Origin: Streptomyces olindensis
GTDB lineage: Bacteria; Actinomycetota; Actinomycetes; Streptomycetales; Streptomycetaceae
Direction of reading: 5' to 3'
Assembly (NCBI GenBank): GCA_000696115.1
Contig: JJOH01000003.1
Location: forward strand, 1 to 64,000
Length of the DNA: 64,000 nt
Every line of letters begins with the position of its first letter. The first letter of the stretch is position 1. Made by a program: the position numbers and the translations under genes. The notes under the pieces are model-generated. The model searched no databases and was not told where the DNA came from. It worked only from the letters and a program-made list of their open reading frames with translations. This document shows positions 36,618 to 44,751 of this stretch, one piece after another.

Positions 36618-38003
36618 TCAGGGAGTCCGGGCGTCCGCCGCCGGGGCCGTGGCCCGGTCCGGGGCGGCGGCGGGGGCGACGTCGGACAGGTCCCGGTGGC
36701 GGGTCTCCTGCGCCGCCGCCACGGCGACGACCGTGAGGAGGGAGGCGGCGACGACATACAGGGCGATCGGTGTGGAGCTGCCGTAGTCGGAGAGCAGCGC
36801 GGTGGCGATCAGCGGAGCGGGCGCGCCCGCCGCGACGGAGGCGAACTGGGCGCCGATGGACGCGCCGGAGTAGCGCATCCGGGTCGCGAACATCTCGGAG
36901 AAGAACGCCGCTTGGGGCGCGTACATGGCCCCGTGCAGCACCAGCCCCACGGTGACGGCGATGATCAGGTTGCCGAAGCCGCCGGTGTCGATCAGCGAGA
37001 AGAACGGGAACATCCACAGCCCGACACCGACCGCGCCCACCAGGTACACGGGACGGCGGCCGATCCGGTCCGACAGCGCGCCCCACGCCGGGATCACCGC
37101 GAAGTGCACGGCCGAGGCGATCAGTACGGCGTTGAGCGCGACCTGCTTGGAGACGCCGGCCGAGGTCGTGGCGTAGACGAGGATGAACGCGGTGATGACG
37201 TAGTAGCTGATGTTCTCCGCCATCCGGGCGCCCATCGCGACCAGGACGTCACGCCAGTGGTGCCGCAGCACGGCGACGAGCGGCAGCTTCTCCGCGTCCG
37301 CGGACCGGGTCGCCTTGCGGGCCTCGGCCTGCGCCAACGCCTGCTTGAAGACGGGGGATTCGTCGACAGACAGACGAATCCACAAACCGACGATCACGAG
37401 CACACCGGAGAGCAGGAACGGAATCCGCCAGCCCCAGCTGCCGAACGCGGCGTCCGAGAGGAGGGCCGTCAGCAGCGACAGCACACCGGTGGCGAGGAGT
37501 TGCCCCGCCGGCGCGCCGGTCTGCGGCCACGAGGCCCAGAACCCGCGCCGTCGCGCGTCTCCGTGCTCCGACACGAGCAGGACGGCGCCGCCCCACTCGC
37601 CGCCGAGCGCGAAGCCCTGCACCAGCCGGAGCACGGTGAGCAGGACCGGCGCGGCCGTCCCGATGGTGGCGTGCGTGGGCAGCAGCCCGATCGCGAAGGT
37701 GGCTCCGCCCATCAGCAGCAGACTCAGCACCAGCAGCTTCTTGCGCCCGAGACGGTCGCCGTAGTGCCCGAACACCAGCGCGCCCAGCGGCCGGGCGGCG
37801 AACCCGACCGCGTACGTGAGGAAGGACAGCAGTGTGCCGACGAGCGGGTCGGAGTCCGGGAAGAACAGCTTGTTGAACACGAGCGCGGCGGCGGAGCCGT
37901 AGAGGAAGAAGTCGTACCACTCGATGGTGGTGCCGATGAGGCTGGCGGCGACAATGCGCTTGAGGTTGCCCGGGGGCGGGGGAGCGGTGGTTGCGGAGGC
38001 CAT
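36618..38003 (-). CDS. MFS permease, metabolite:H+ symporter (MHS) type
   Basis: This 461-residue protein has twelve transmembrane helices and the MHS family signatures: IEWYDFFLYGSAAALVFNKLFFP at the first helix, GHYGDRLGRKKLLV after helix 2, and LVQGFALGGEWGGAVLL. MHS members carry alpha-ketoglutarate, shikimate, citrate or proline. Here the regulator and 3-hydroxybutyrate dehydrogenase next door suggest an organic acid, which is inference. ATG 38003 has GAGGAAG 8 bases upstream; the longer frame to 38051 lacks support. Confidence 0.86.
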   Translation of the reverse strand: MASATTAPPPPGNLKRIVAASLIGTTIEWYDFFLYGSAAALVFNKLFFPDSDPLVGTLLSFLTYAVGFAARPLGALVFGHYGDRLGRKKLLVLSLLLMGGATFAIGLLPTHATIGTAAPVLLTVLRLVQGFALGGEWGGAVLLVSEHGDARRRGFWASWPQTGAPAGQLLATGVLSLLTALLSDAAFGSWGWRIPFLLSGVLVIVGLWIRLSVDESPVFKQALAQAEARKATRSADAEKLPLVAVLRHHWRDVLVAMGARMAENISYYVITAFILVYATTSAGVSKQVALNAVLIASAVHFAVIPAWGALSDRIGRRPVYLVGAVGVGLWMFPFFSLIDTGGFGNLIIAVTVGLVLHGAMYAPQAAFFSEMFATRMRYSGASIGAQFASVAAGAPAPLIATALLSDYGSSTPIALYVVAASLLTVVAVAAAQETRHRDLSDVAPAAAPDRATAPAADARTP

Positions 38004-38531
38004 GTGCGCCACTTCCTCGTGTGCGGTGGGGACGGGTACGTGTTGGCACACCGTAGGAACGTGCAGGTCAGGGGCACATGTGGTGGGGCAACATAGTCTG
38101 GGGCGTGGCTATGCGTGGGAACACCATGCCCGCTCGTGGAGGGGCGGCTGAGAGGCTTGGAGTGCCGGGGGTGGTCGCGGGCGGGTTGGCCGCATCACTG
38201 GCTTCGGCCGGGCCGGCGTAGCGGAAGGCGTGGCCGGACCCGGCCGGGTTGCCGCGCGGGCGGCGGCGATCACGCCTGGTCTGGAGGGAAGTATGGACGT
38301 ATCGAGCCGAAGCCCTCTAGCCTTGTCGGCGTACCGTCACGATCGTCGATGTGACCCGACAGCGCGGTAACCATCGACTTCTCCTGTTTCCGAGCTGTTG
38401 CCCCCGCTCGGCGTAGTGGCCTGCTGAAACACACCTGGCGGGCGAAGTGGCGACATCCCGCTACGGCATCGGCGCGGCAGCGCGCGCCCCAAGCCTGGCA
38501 GCCACCTGTTCGGGAAGGGGATTGCATTGTC
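38004..38531. other. 528-base junction region at the island's left edge
   Basis: Apart from a possible gene stump (38111-38221) the stretch holds no convincing gene. It carries the MFS promoter on the minus strand and, near 38500-38520, a GGGAAGGGG run before the sugar dehydrogenase gene. Coding-type third-position bias is lost after about 38220, as expected at a junction. Confidence 0.5.
38111..38221 (+). pseudogene. possible stump of a regulator gene
   Basis: A 36-codon reading frame (MRGNTMPARGGAAERLGV, then VVAGGLAASLASAG) stands divergent from the MFS gene. Its start and helical pattern look like the first helices of PucR-type regulators as I recall them, but it ends after 36 residues. 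It may be an N-terminal remnant cut off when the sugar island formed. No functional part is visible. Confidence 0.25.
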
Positions 38532-41369
38532 ATGTTCACGGAAATCGTGTGGCCCGCGCGTTGGACCGCCATCGGTTCGGCTCTGCTCCTGGTCGCGGCC
38601 GCTCTCGTCGCGGCCTTGTCCAGTGCGACCCCGGCCTCGGCACACCCGATCAACCCCGCCGACTTCCAGCAGGTCCAACTGGCCCGCGGAGTCGCGGAAG
38701 TCGGTGAGCCGATGTCGCTGGCCGTACTCCCCGACCGGTCGGTGCTGCACACCGCTCGCAACGGGACCGTGCGCCGCACGGACGCCGGCGGCACCACCAC
38801 GGTGATCGGCACCGTCCCCGTGTACACGCACGACGAGGACGGCCTCCAGGGCATCGGCATCGACCCGGGCTTCGCCACCAACCGGCACATCTACCTCTAC
38901 TACGCCCCGCCGCTGTCCACACCGGGCGGCGACGCACCGACCACCGGCGGCAACTGGTCGGCGTGGCAAGGGGTCAACCGGCTCTCCCGGTTCACGCTCA
39001 ACGCCGACTTCACGCTCAACCAGTCCAGCAGAGTGGACATCCTCGACGTGCCGGCCGACCGAGGCATCTGCTGCCACGCCGGCGGAGACATCGACTTCGA
39101 CGCGGCAGGCAACCTGTACCTGTCCACGGGCGACGACACCAACCCGTTCGAGTCCGCCGGATACTCCCCACTCGACGAACGGAGCAACCGCAACCCGGCG
39201 TTCGACGCCCAGCGCACCGCCGCCAACACCAACGACCTGCGCGGCAAGATCTTACGGATCAAGGTGAACGAGAACGGGTCGTACTCGATCCCGGCAGGCA
39301 ACATGTTCCCGCCCGGCACGGCCAGGACCCGGCCGGAGATCTACGCGATGGGCCTGCGCAACCCGTTCCGGATGAGCGTGGACAAGGCCACCGGCATCGT
39401 CTACGTCGGCGACTACGGCCCCGATGCCGGCGCCACCTCGGCCCGCGGACCGCAGGGCCAGGTCGAGTTCAACCGCGTCACGGGCCCGGGCTTCTACGGT
39501 TGGCCGTACTGCACCGGCACGAACACGAGCTCCGAGACGTACGCCGAGTGGGACTTCGCCACCAACACGGCAGGCGCGAAGTACAACTGCTCGGGCGGGC
39601 CGACGAACAACTCGTTCCGCAACACCGGCCTGAGCACGCTGCCCCCCGCCAAGGCCGCCTGGATCCGCTACGGCGGCGAGGCCGGCAGCCCGCCGGCGTT
39701 CGGCGGCGGCTCGGAGTCGCCGATGGCGGGCCCGGTGTACCGGTACGACGCCAACCTCAGCTCGCCCACGAAGTTCCCGCAGTCCTTCGACGGGCAGTTC
39801 TTCGCCACGGAGTTCGGCCGCGGCTGGATCAAGCCGATCCACCTCAACGCCGACGGCTCCCCGGGGACCATCGACAGCTTCCCCTGGACCGGCAAGCAGG
39901 TGATCGACTCGGCATTCGGCCCGGACGGCTCCTACTACGTGCTGGACTACGGCTCCGGGTACTACCAGGGCGACCAGTACTCCGCCCTGTACCGCTTCGA
40001 CTACGTCGGCGCCGGCAACCGGGCGCCCACGGCGGTGGCCGGCGCCAACCGGACCTCCGGCGCGGCACCGTTGACCGTGACCTTCTCCTCGGCCGGCTCG
40101 TCCGACCCCGAGGGCGGGGCGTTGACCTACGCGTGGAGCTTCGGTGACGGTACCAGCTCCACTGCCGCCAACCCGACCAAGACGTACAGCACGAACGGCG
40201 AGTACACGGCCAGGCTGACCGTGCGCGACCCGCAGGGCGCCACCGGTACCGCCGACGTGCGGATCACCGTCGGCAACACCGCTCCGACCGTGACCATCAA
40301 CAGCCCCGCCGCGGGGGAGATCTTCGCCTTCGGCGACACCGTTCCGTACAGCATCACCGTGACGGATCCGGAGGACGGCACGGTCGACTGCGCCAAGGTC
40401 AAGCTGACGTACATCGTCGGCCACGACAGCCACGGCCACCCGATCACCTCGAAGACCGGGTGCTCCGGCACGGTCACCATCCCGGTCGACGGCGAGCACG
40501 ACGACGCGGCGAACATCTTCGGTGTCTTCGACGCCGAGTACACCGACAGCGCCGGGCTCACCACGCACACCCAGCACATCCTGCAACCGAAGCACCGGCA
40601 GGCCGAGCACTACAAGACATCGTCCGGCATCACCACCTTCGACAAGTCGACCGCCGAGGGCGGCAAGTCCGTCGGTGACATCGAGAACGGCGACTGGATC
40701 GCATTCGAGCCGTACAAGCTGAGCAACGCCCAGTCGTTCAGCGCCCGGGTGGCGTCAGCCGGCGCGGGGGGCACGTTGCAGGTTCGGGCCGGTTCGCCGA
40801 CCGGCACCGTCCTCGGCTCCGCCACCGTCCCGGTCACCGGCTCGTGGACGAACTTCACCACCGTCACCGGCTCGATCTCCGGTGCGCCGGCCGGCACCAC
40901 CACGCTCTACCTCACCTTCGCCGGCGGCTCCGGATTCCTCTTCGACGTCGACGCGTTCACCTTCAACCCCGGCGGCGGTCCGACACCCGGCGTGGGTCCG
41001 GTCGTGGGGCTGGCGGGCAAGTGTCTGGATGTCCGTGGTGGCGGCTCGGCGGATGGGACGGCGGTGCAGATCTCGTCGTGTACGGGCTCGGCGGGGCAGC
41101 GGTGGACGGTGACGCCGGGGTCGACGGTCAAGGCGTTGGGCAAGTGCCTGGACGTCAGCGGCAACAGCACGGCGGACGGGGCGAAGGTCCAGTTGTGGTC
41201 CTGCAACGGTGGCGCCAACCAGAACTGGCAGGCGTCCTCGGACGGGTCGTTGCGGAACCCGCAGTCGGGCAAGTGCCTGGACGTGTCGGGCGCCAGCTCC
41301 TCCGACGGCACCCTCGTGCACTTGTGGACCTGCCACGGCGGAGCCAACCAGAAGTGGACCCTGCCCTGA
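38532..41369 (+). CDS. secreted PQQ-type sugar dehydrogenase with PKD, CBM6-like and ricin modules
   Basis: This 945-residue exported protein has a signal peptide at residues 1-40 (hydrophobic core, SATPASA cleavage region). Residues about 46-495 form a GSDH six-bladed propeller (soluble PQQ glucose/sorbosone dehydrogenase, fungal AA12 relatives). His182 in CCHAGGDIDFD corresponds to the catalytic His of soluble glucose dehydrogenase. A PKD domain (497-580), an Ig-like part (580-685), a CBM6-like beta-sandwich (686-815) and a ricin B-type lectin domain (820-945, repeated QxW-like GGANQNW/GGANQKW) follow. Codon 241 is TTA, giving possible bldA control. The next gene starts 29 bases downstream. 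Cofactor use is inferred. Confidence 0.85.
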   Translation: MFTEIVWPARWTAIGSALLLVAAALVAALSSATPASAHPINPADFQQVQLARGVAEVGEPMSLAVLPDRSVLHTARNGTVRRTDAGGTTTVIGTVPVYTHDEDGLQGIGIDPGFATNRHIYLYYAPPLSTPGGDAPTTGGNWSAWQGVNRLSRFTLNADFTLNQSSRVDILDVPADRGICCHAGGDIDFDAAGNLYLSTGDDTNPFESAGYSPLDERSNRNPAFDAQRTAANTNDLRGKILRIKVNENGSYSIPAGNMFPPGTARTRPEIYAMGLRNPFRMSVDKATGIVYVGDYGPDAGATSARGPQGQVEFNRVTGPGFYGWPYCTGTNTSSETYAEWDFATNTAGAKYNCSGGPTNNSFRNTGLSTLPPAKAAWIRYGGEAGSPPAFGGGSESPMAGPVYRYDANLSSPTKFPQSFDGQFFATEFGRGWIKPIHLNADGSPGTIDSFPWTGKQVIDSAFGPDGSYYVLDYGSGYYQGDQYSALYRFDYVGAGNRAPTAVAGANRTSGAAPLTVTFSSAGSSDPEGGALTYAWSFGDGTSSTAANPTKTYSTNGEYTARLTVRDPQGATGTADVRITVGNTAPTVTINSPAAGEIFAFGDTVPYSITVTDPEDGTVDCAKVKLTYIVGHDSHGHPITSKTGCSGTVTIPVDGEHDDAANIFGVFDAEYTDSAGLTTHTQHILQPKHRQAEHYKTSSGITTFDKSTAEGGKSVGDIENGDWIAFEPYKLSNAQSFSARVASAGAGGTLQVRAGSPTGTVLGSATVPVTGSWTNFTTVTGSISGAPAGTTTLYLTFAGGSGFLFDVDAFTFNPGGGPTPGVGPVVGLAGKCLDVRGGGSADGTAVQISSCTGSAGQRWTVTPGSTVKALGKCLDVSGNSTADGAKVQLWSCNGGANQNWQASSDGSLRNPQSGKCLDVSGASSSDGTLVHLWTCHGGANQKWTLP
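40989..41369 (+). repeat. direct repeat, copy 1 (ricin module DNA)
   Basis: The 381 bases encoding the ricin module of the sugar dehydrogenase recur almost unchanged at 42731-43111 in the next gene, 1,742 bases downstream. I count about ten single-base differences, mostly near the 3' end. Recombination between the copies would fuse the two genes and delete the ThuA-DUF1080 part. Confidence 0.85.
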
Positions 41370-41398
41370 TTTCTGTCACCGAGAAGAGAGCGACGGAC

Positions 41399-43111
41399 AT
41401 GCGCAGAAAACCCCGAATCCTGCTCGGTGGGGCGGTCGCGACACTCGCCGCCCTGGCCCTCCTCGGGCAGCCCAGCCCCGTCAATGCCGCGGACACGGCC
41501 TACGACGTCCTCGTGTTCTCCAAGACGGCCGGTTTCCGGCACGACTCGATCCCGGCGGGGATCCAGGCCATCCGCGACCTCGGAGCGGCGAACAATTTCA
41601 CGGTGACGGCCACGGAGGACGGCAACCACTTCACCGCCGGCAACCTGAGCCGTTACGAGGCGGTGATCTTCCTCAACACCACCGGCGACGTCCTGAACGA
41701 CGCCCAGCAGTCGGCGTTCCAGTCGTACATCGGCTCTGGCGGCGGCTTCGTCGGCGTCCACTCGGCCGCGGACACGGAGTACAACTGGCCGTTCTACGGC
41801 GAGCTGGTCGGCGCCTACTTCGCCTCGCACCCCGCCATCCAGCAGGCCAACGTCAAGGTGGAGGGGCGCGCTCACGCGGCGACCGCCCACCTGCCGCAGA
41901 CCTGGACCCGCACCGACGAGTGGTACAACTTCCGGACCAATCCCCGTACCACCGCGCGTGTGCTCACCACGCTGGACGAGTCGTCGTACTCGGGCGGCTC
42001 GATGGGCGCCGACCACCCGCACACCTGGTGCAAGAGCTACTCGGGGGGCCGGTCCTTCTACACCGGCGGCGGGCACAGCCAGGCGTCGTACGCGGAGCCG
42101 GCGTTCCGGGCGCACCTGCTCGGCGGCATCCGGTACGCGGCAGGCCGGACCAAGGCCGACTGCCGGCCCGAGACCGGCTATACGAGCCTCTACAACGGCT
42201 CGACCACCGGCTGGTCGCAGGCCGGCCCGGGCGGCTTCACCAACTCGGACGCCACCCTCGCCTCGCACGGCGGCATGGGCATGCTCTGGTACAGCGCCCG
42301 GCAGTTCACCAACTACTCGCTGAAGCTCGACTGGAAGATGCCCGGCGACGACAACTCCGGCGTGATCATGGGCTTCCCACCGTCCAGCGACCCGCAGTCG
42401 GCACTGAACAACGGCTACGAGGTCCAGATCGACGCCACCGACGCGCCTGACCGCACGACCGGCTCGATCTACGCCGTCAAGGCCCCGGACACGGCTGCCC
42501 GGGACGCGGCGCTCAACCCACCGGGCGAGTGGAACACCTTCGAGTTGCTGGTGGAGGGCGAGCGGCTCCAGGTCTGGCTCAACGGCGTGAAGATCAATGA
42601 CTTCACCAACACCGACCCCGCCCGCTCGCTCGCCGGCCACGTCGGCATCCAGAACCACGGCACGGGGGACGACGTGTCGTTCCGCAACGTCCGGATCAAG
42701 GAGCTGGGCGGCACCCCGCCACCCACGCCCGGCGTGGGTCCGGTCGTGGGGATCGCGGGCAAGTGTCTGGATGTCCGTGGTGGCGGCTCGGCGGATGGGA
42801 CGGCGGTGCAGATCTCGTCGTGTACGGGCTCGGCGGGGCAGCGGTGGACGGTGACGCCGGGGTCGACGGTCAAGGCGTTGGGCAAGTGCCTGGACATCGG
42901 CGGCAACAGCACGGCGGACGGGGCGAAGGTCCAGTTGTGGTCCTGCAACGGTGGCGCCAACCAGAACTGGCAGGCGTCCTCGGACGGGTCGCTGCGGAAC
43001 CCGCGGTCGGGCAAGTGCCTGGACGTGTCGGGCGCCAACTCCTCCGACGGCACCCTGGTGCACCTGTGGACCTGCCACGGCGGAGCCAACCAGAAATGGA
43101 CCCTGCCCTGA
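41399..43111 (+). CDS. secreted ThuA / DUF1080 / ricin-module protein
   Basis: The 570-residue protein has a signal peptide (residues 1-31). A ThuA class-I-glutamine-amidotransferase-like domain (about 35-240; VLVFSKTAGFRHDSIPAG, GFVGVHSAADTEYNW, ADHPHTWCKSYSGGRSFYTGGGH) comes first. Then a DUF1080/3-keto-disaccharide-hydrolase concanavalin-like domain (about 258-437; TSLYNGSTTGWSQAG, NNGYEVQIDATDAPDRTTGSIY, GEWNTFELLVEGERLQVWLNG) and a C-terminal ricin lectin (445-570). ThuA is linked to trehalose and 3-keto-sugar use; DUF1080 enzymes of Bacteroides cleave 3-keto-glycosides. GAGAAGAGAG precedes the ATG. It is almost certainly co-transcribed with the sugar dehydrogenase. Confidence 0.85.
   Translation: MRRKPRILLGGAVATLAALALLGQPSPVNAADTAYDVLVFSKTAGFRHDSIPAGIQAIRDLGAANNFTVTATEDGNHFTAGNLSRYEAVIFLNTTGDVLNDAQQSAFQSYIGSGGGFVGVHSAADTEYNWPFYGELVGAYFASHPAIQQANVKVEGRAHAATAHLPQTWTRTDEWYNFRTNPRTTARVLTTLDESSYSGGSMGADHPHTWCKSYSGGRSFYTGGGHSQASYAEPAFRAHLLGGIRYAAGRTKADCRPETGYTSLYNGSTTGWSQAGPGGFTNSDATLASHGGMGMLWYSARQFTNYSLKLDWKMPGDDNSGVIMGFPPSSDPQSALNNGYEVQIDATDAPDRTTGSIYAVKAPDTAARDAALNPPGEWNTFELLVEGERLQVWLNGVKINDFTNTDPARSLAGHVGIQNHGTGDDVSFRNVRIKELGGTPPPTPGVGPVVGIAGKCLDVRGGGSADGTAVQISSCTGSAGQRWTVTPGSTVKALGKCLDIGGNSTADGAKVQLWSCNGGANQNWQASSDGSLRNPRSGKCLDVSGANSSDGTLVHLWTCHGGANQKWTLP
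42731..43111 (+). repeat. direct repeat, copy 2 (ricin module DNA)
   Basis: This is the second copy of the ricin-encoding segment, ending at the stop codon of the ThuA-DUF1080 gene. Codon choice in the first 120 bases of both copies (many GGG, GTG and TCG with T-rich thirds) is unlike the rest of these genes, which hints at a module recently shuffled in. Confidence 0.8.
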
Positions 43112-43126
43112 GCTGACGCGGCACGC

Positions 43127-43163
43127 CGGAAGGGCCACCTGCGACTGTGCGGTGGCCCTTCCG
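43127..43163. terminator. bidirectional terminator hairpin
   Basis: CGGAAGGGCCACC (43127-43139) and GGTGGCCCTTCCG (43151-43163) form a perfect 13-bp stem with an 11-base loop between the converging ThuA-DUF1080 and GH54 genes. Confidence 0.9.
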
Positions 43164-43186
43164 AGTTCCCAGACGGATGTAGCGAC

Positions 43187-44680
43187 TCAGCGGTAGCCCG
43201 CGGCGACGATGTTGGCGTGCACCGCGTTCTCGGTCGCGTCGGACGGGTATCCGGACACCATCGCGCCCTCGTAGAAGGTGCCGGCGCTGAGGTTCGCGCC
43301 GCCGCCGGGCTTGCAGCAGTCGCCACCGCTGCCGAGGATGATGGCCCCCTGCTTCTTCATGGGGCTGTAGCCGGGCGGAAGCGCGCCGTCCCAGAGCGTG
43401 GTCAGGCTTCCGGTCTGGGCGTTGCCACCCTTGAGCGCGAAACGACTCGTCCCGTTGTTCTTCAGCATCGCCGTCACGAACTTGCTGGTGAAGGCCCGCT
43501 GGTTCGCGTTCCAGGTCTGACTGCCACCGGAGTAGAGCCCCCATTCGAGGTCGGCCTGGACCCATGGGCCGGTGCCGACGCACCCGCCGAACCAGCACTG
43601 GGTGCTGAAATTGATCGCGTCCATCGCCCCGGCCGCGTCGGCCGCTCGGGTCGTCTCACTGTTGCCGTAGTCGAAGCAGCAGCCGCCGTTGACATGGGTG
43701 CCGCTCGTCACCATGTACATGCCTTCGGGGGCGCTGCCGGTCGGCACGCCGGTCAGGTGGCCGTCCCGCCAGTAGCTGTTGCCGGGGTTGATGTAGAGCG
43801 AGTAGGCCTTGCTGCCGCCGACCGCCAGCGACTCCGACGTCGCGATCGCCGGGCGGCTCTGGCTGGAGCCGGGAACCACACTCGATCCCTGGTACCACAG
43901 GTCGTTCCCGCGGCCGGACTGGTCGTAGATGACGGTGATGACACAGGTGGTCCCCGCGCAGAACGAGTCCTGCGTCGTCGCGTCGGCGGTTCCCCCCGCG
44001 CTCAGGACGCCGATGTTCCGGGTCGTGCTGTCGGACGAGCGCCGTACCTGGTAGAGGTTGCCGCTGTAGGTGCCGTAGAGCGCTCGTACGGTGCTGTGGG
44101 CGGCGATGCAGGGGGTGCCGCCCGAGGCGTAGATGTCGCACGTGCCCGCGCCGCCCGGAACCGGCGGGTCCGGCGGCGGGGTCGGCGAGTCCCACTGCTG
44201 GTTGGTGCCGCCGTTGCAGGACCAGAGGGTGATCCTGGTGCCGTTGGCGGTGCCGCCGGCGTTGGCGTCGAGGCACAGTCCGGAGTGGACGCCGGTGATG
44301 GTGCCGTTGGGGTTGACGTTCCATTGCTGGTTGTTCTGGCCGTTGCAGTCCCAGATGATGACCGGGGTGCCGTTGGTGGTGCCGCGTCCGCTGGCGTCGA
44401 GGCACTTGTTGCCTTGGACGGTCAGTTGTTTGCCGGCGGTGTAGGTCCAGGTCTGGCCGACCGCGCCGGTGCAGTCCTGGAGTTGGGTCTGGGTGCCGTT
44501 GGTGGTGCCGGCGCCGGGGACGGTCAGGCAGCGGCCGGACTGCGCGCCCACGATGGAGGCGCTGCGCCCGGGCTCGATCGGTGCCGCCACCGCGGTGGCA
44601 CCGACGGCGACCAGCGCCAGGACGGTGCCCAGCGCGGACAGCCGTCCGTAGCGGCGGGGCCGGGGTATGCGAAACACCAT
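43187..44680 (-). CDS. secreted GH54 alpha-L-arabinofuranosidase with N-terminal ricin module
   Basis: The 497-residue exported enzyme has a signal peptide (about 1-33), a ricin B lectin domain (about 42-165), a Pro-rich linker (PPPDPPVPGG) and a GH54 catalytic domain (178-497). Compared with Aspergillus AbfB as I remember it, the vicinal Cys pair sits in NGGCCFDYGNSE (about residue 334), the nucleophile is Glu379 in DLEWGLYSGG and the acid/base is Asp454 in GSGGDCCKPGG. The spacing matches that enzyme within one residue. It should release arabinose from arabinan or arabinoxylan. Fungal GH54 ends in a CBM42; here a ricin module stands at the front instead. Confidence 0.9.
   Translation of the reverse strand: MVFRIPRPRRYGRLSALGTVLALVAVGATAVAAPIEPGRSASIVGAQSGRCLTVPGAGTTNGTQTQLQDCTGAVGQTWTYTAGKQLTVQGNKCLDASGRGTTNGTPVIIWDCNGQNNQQWNVNPNGTITGVHSGLCLDANAGGTANGTRITLWSCNGGTNQQWDSPTPPPDPPVPGGAGTCDIYASGGTPCIAAHSTVRALYGTYSGNLYQVRRSSDSTTRNIGVLSAGGTADATTQDSFCAGTTCVITVIYDQSGRGNDLWYQGSSVVPGSSQSRPAIATSESLAVGGSKAYSLYINPGNSYWRDGHLTGVPTGSAPEGMYMVTSGTHVNGGCCFDYGNSETTRAADAAGAMDAINFSTQCWFGGCVGTGPWVQADLEWGLYSGGSQTWNANQRAFTSKFVTAMLKNNGTSRFALKGGNAQTGSLTTLWDGALPPGYSPMKKQGAIILGSGGDCCKPGGGANLSAGTFYEGAMVSGYPSDATENAVHANIVAAGYR
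44192..44554 (-). repeat. inverted repeat, copy 1 (ricin module in GH54 gene)
   Basis: This 363-base segment, on the minus strand, is nearly identical to 56468-56830 on the plus strand. The encoded proteins differ at only four positions (Gly/Ala, Asn/Asp and a swapped Ile-Thr pair). The copies bound about 12 kb in opposite orientation. Confidence 0.88.
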
Positions 44681-44706
44681 GGCGGTTCCTCACCTGTTCG
44701 TAGGGT

Positions 44707-44740
44707 GGGGTGCCCGGCGCGCAACCGCGCCGGGCACCCC
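44707..44740 (-). terminator. terminator hairpin of the giant ThuA-dehydrogenase gene
   Basis: GGGGTGCCCGGCGC (44707-44720) pairs perfectly with GCGCCGGGCACCCC (44727-44740), a 14-bp stem just after the stop codon of the ThuA-dehydrogenase gene and before the GH54 start, so the two minus-strand genes are probably separate units. Confidence 0.88.
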
Positions 44741-44751
44741 GTCCGGACGGG

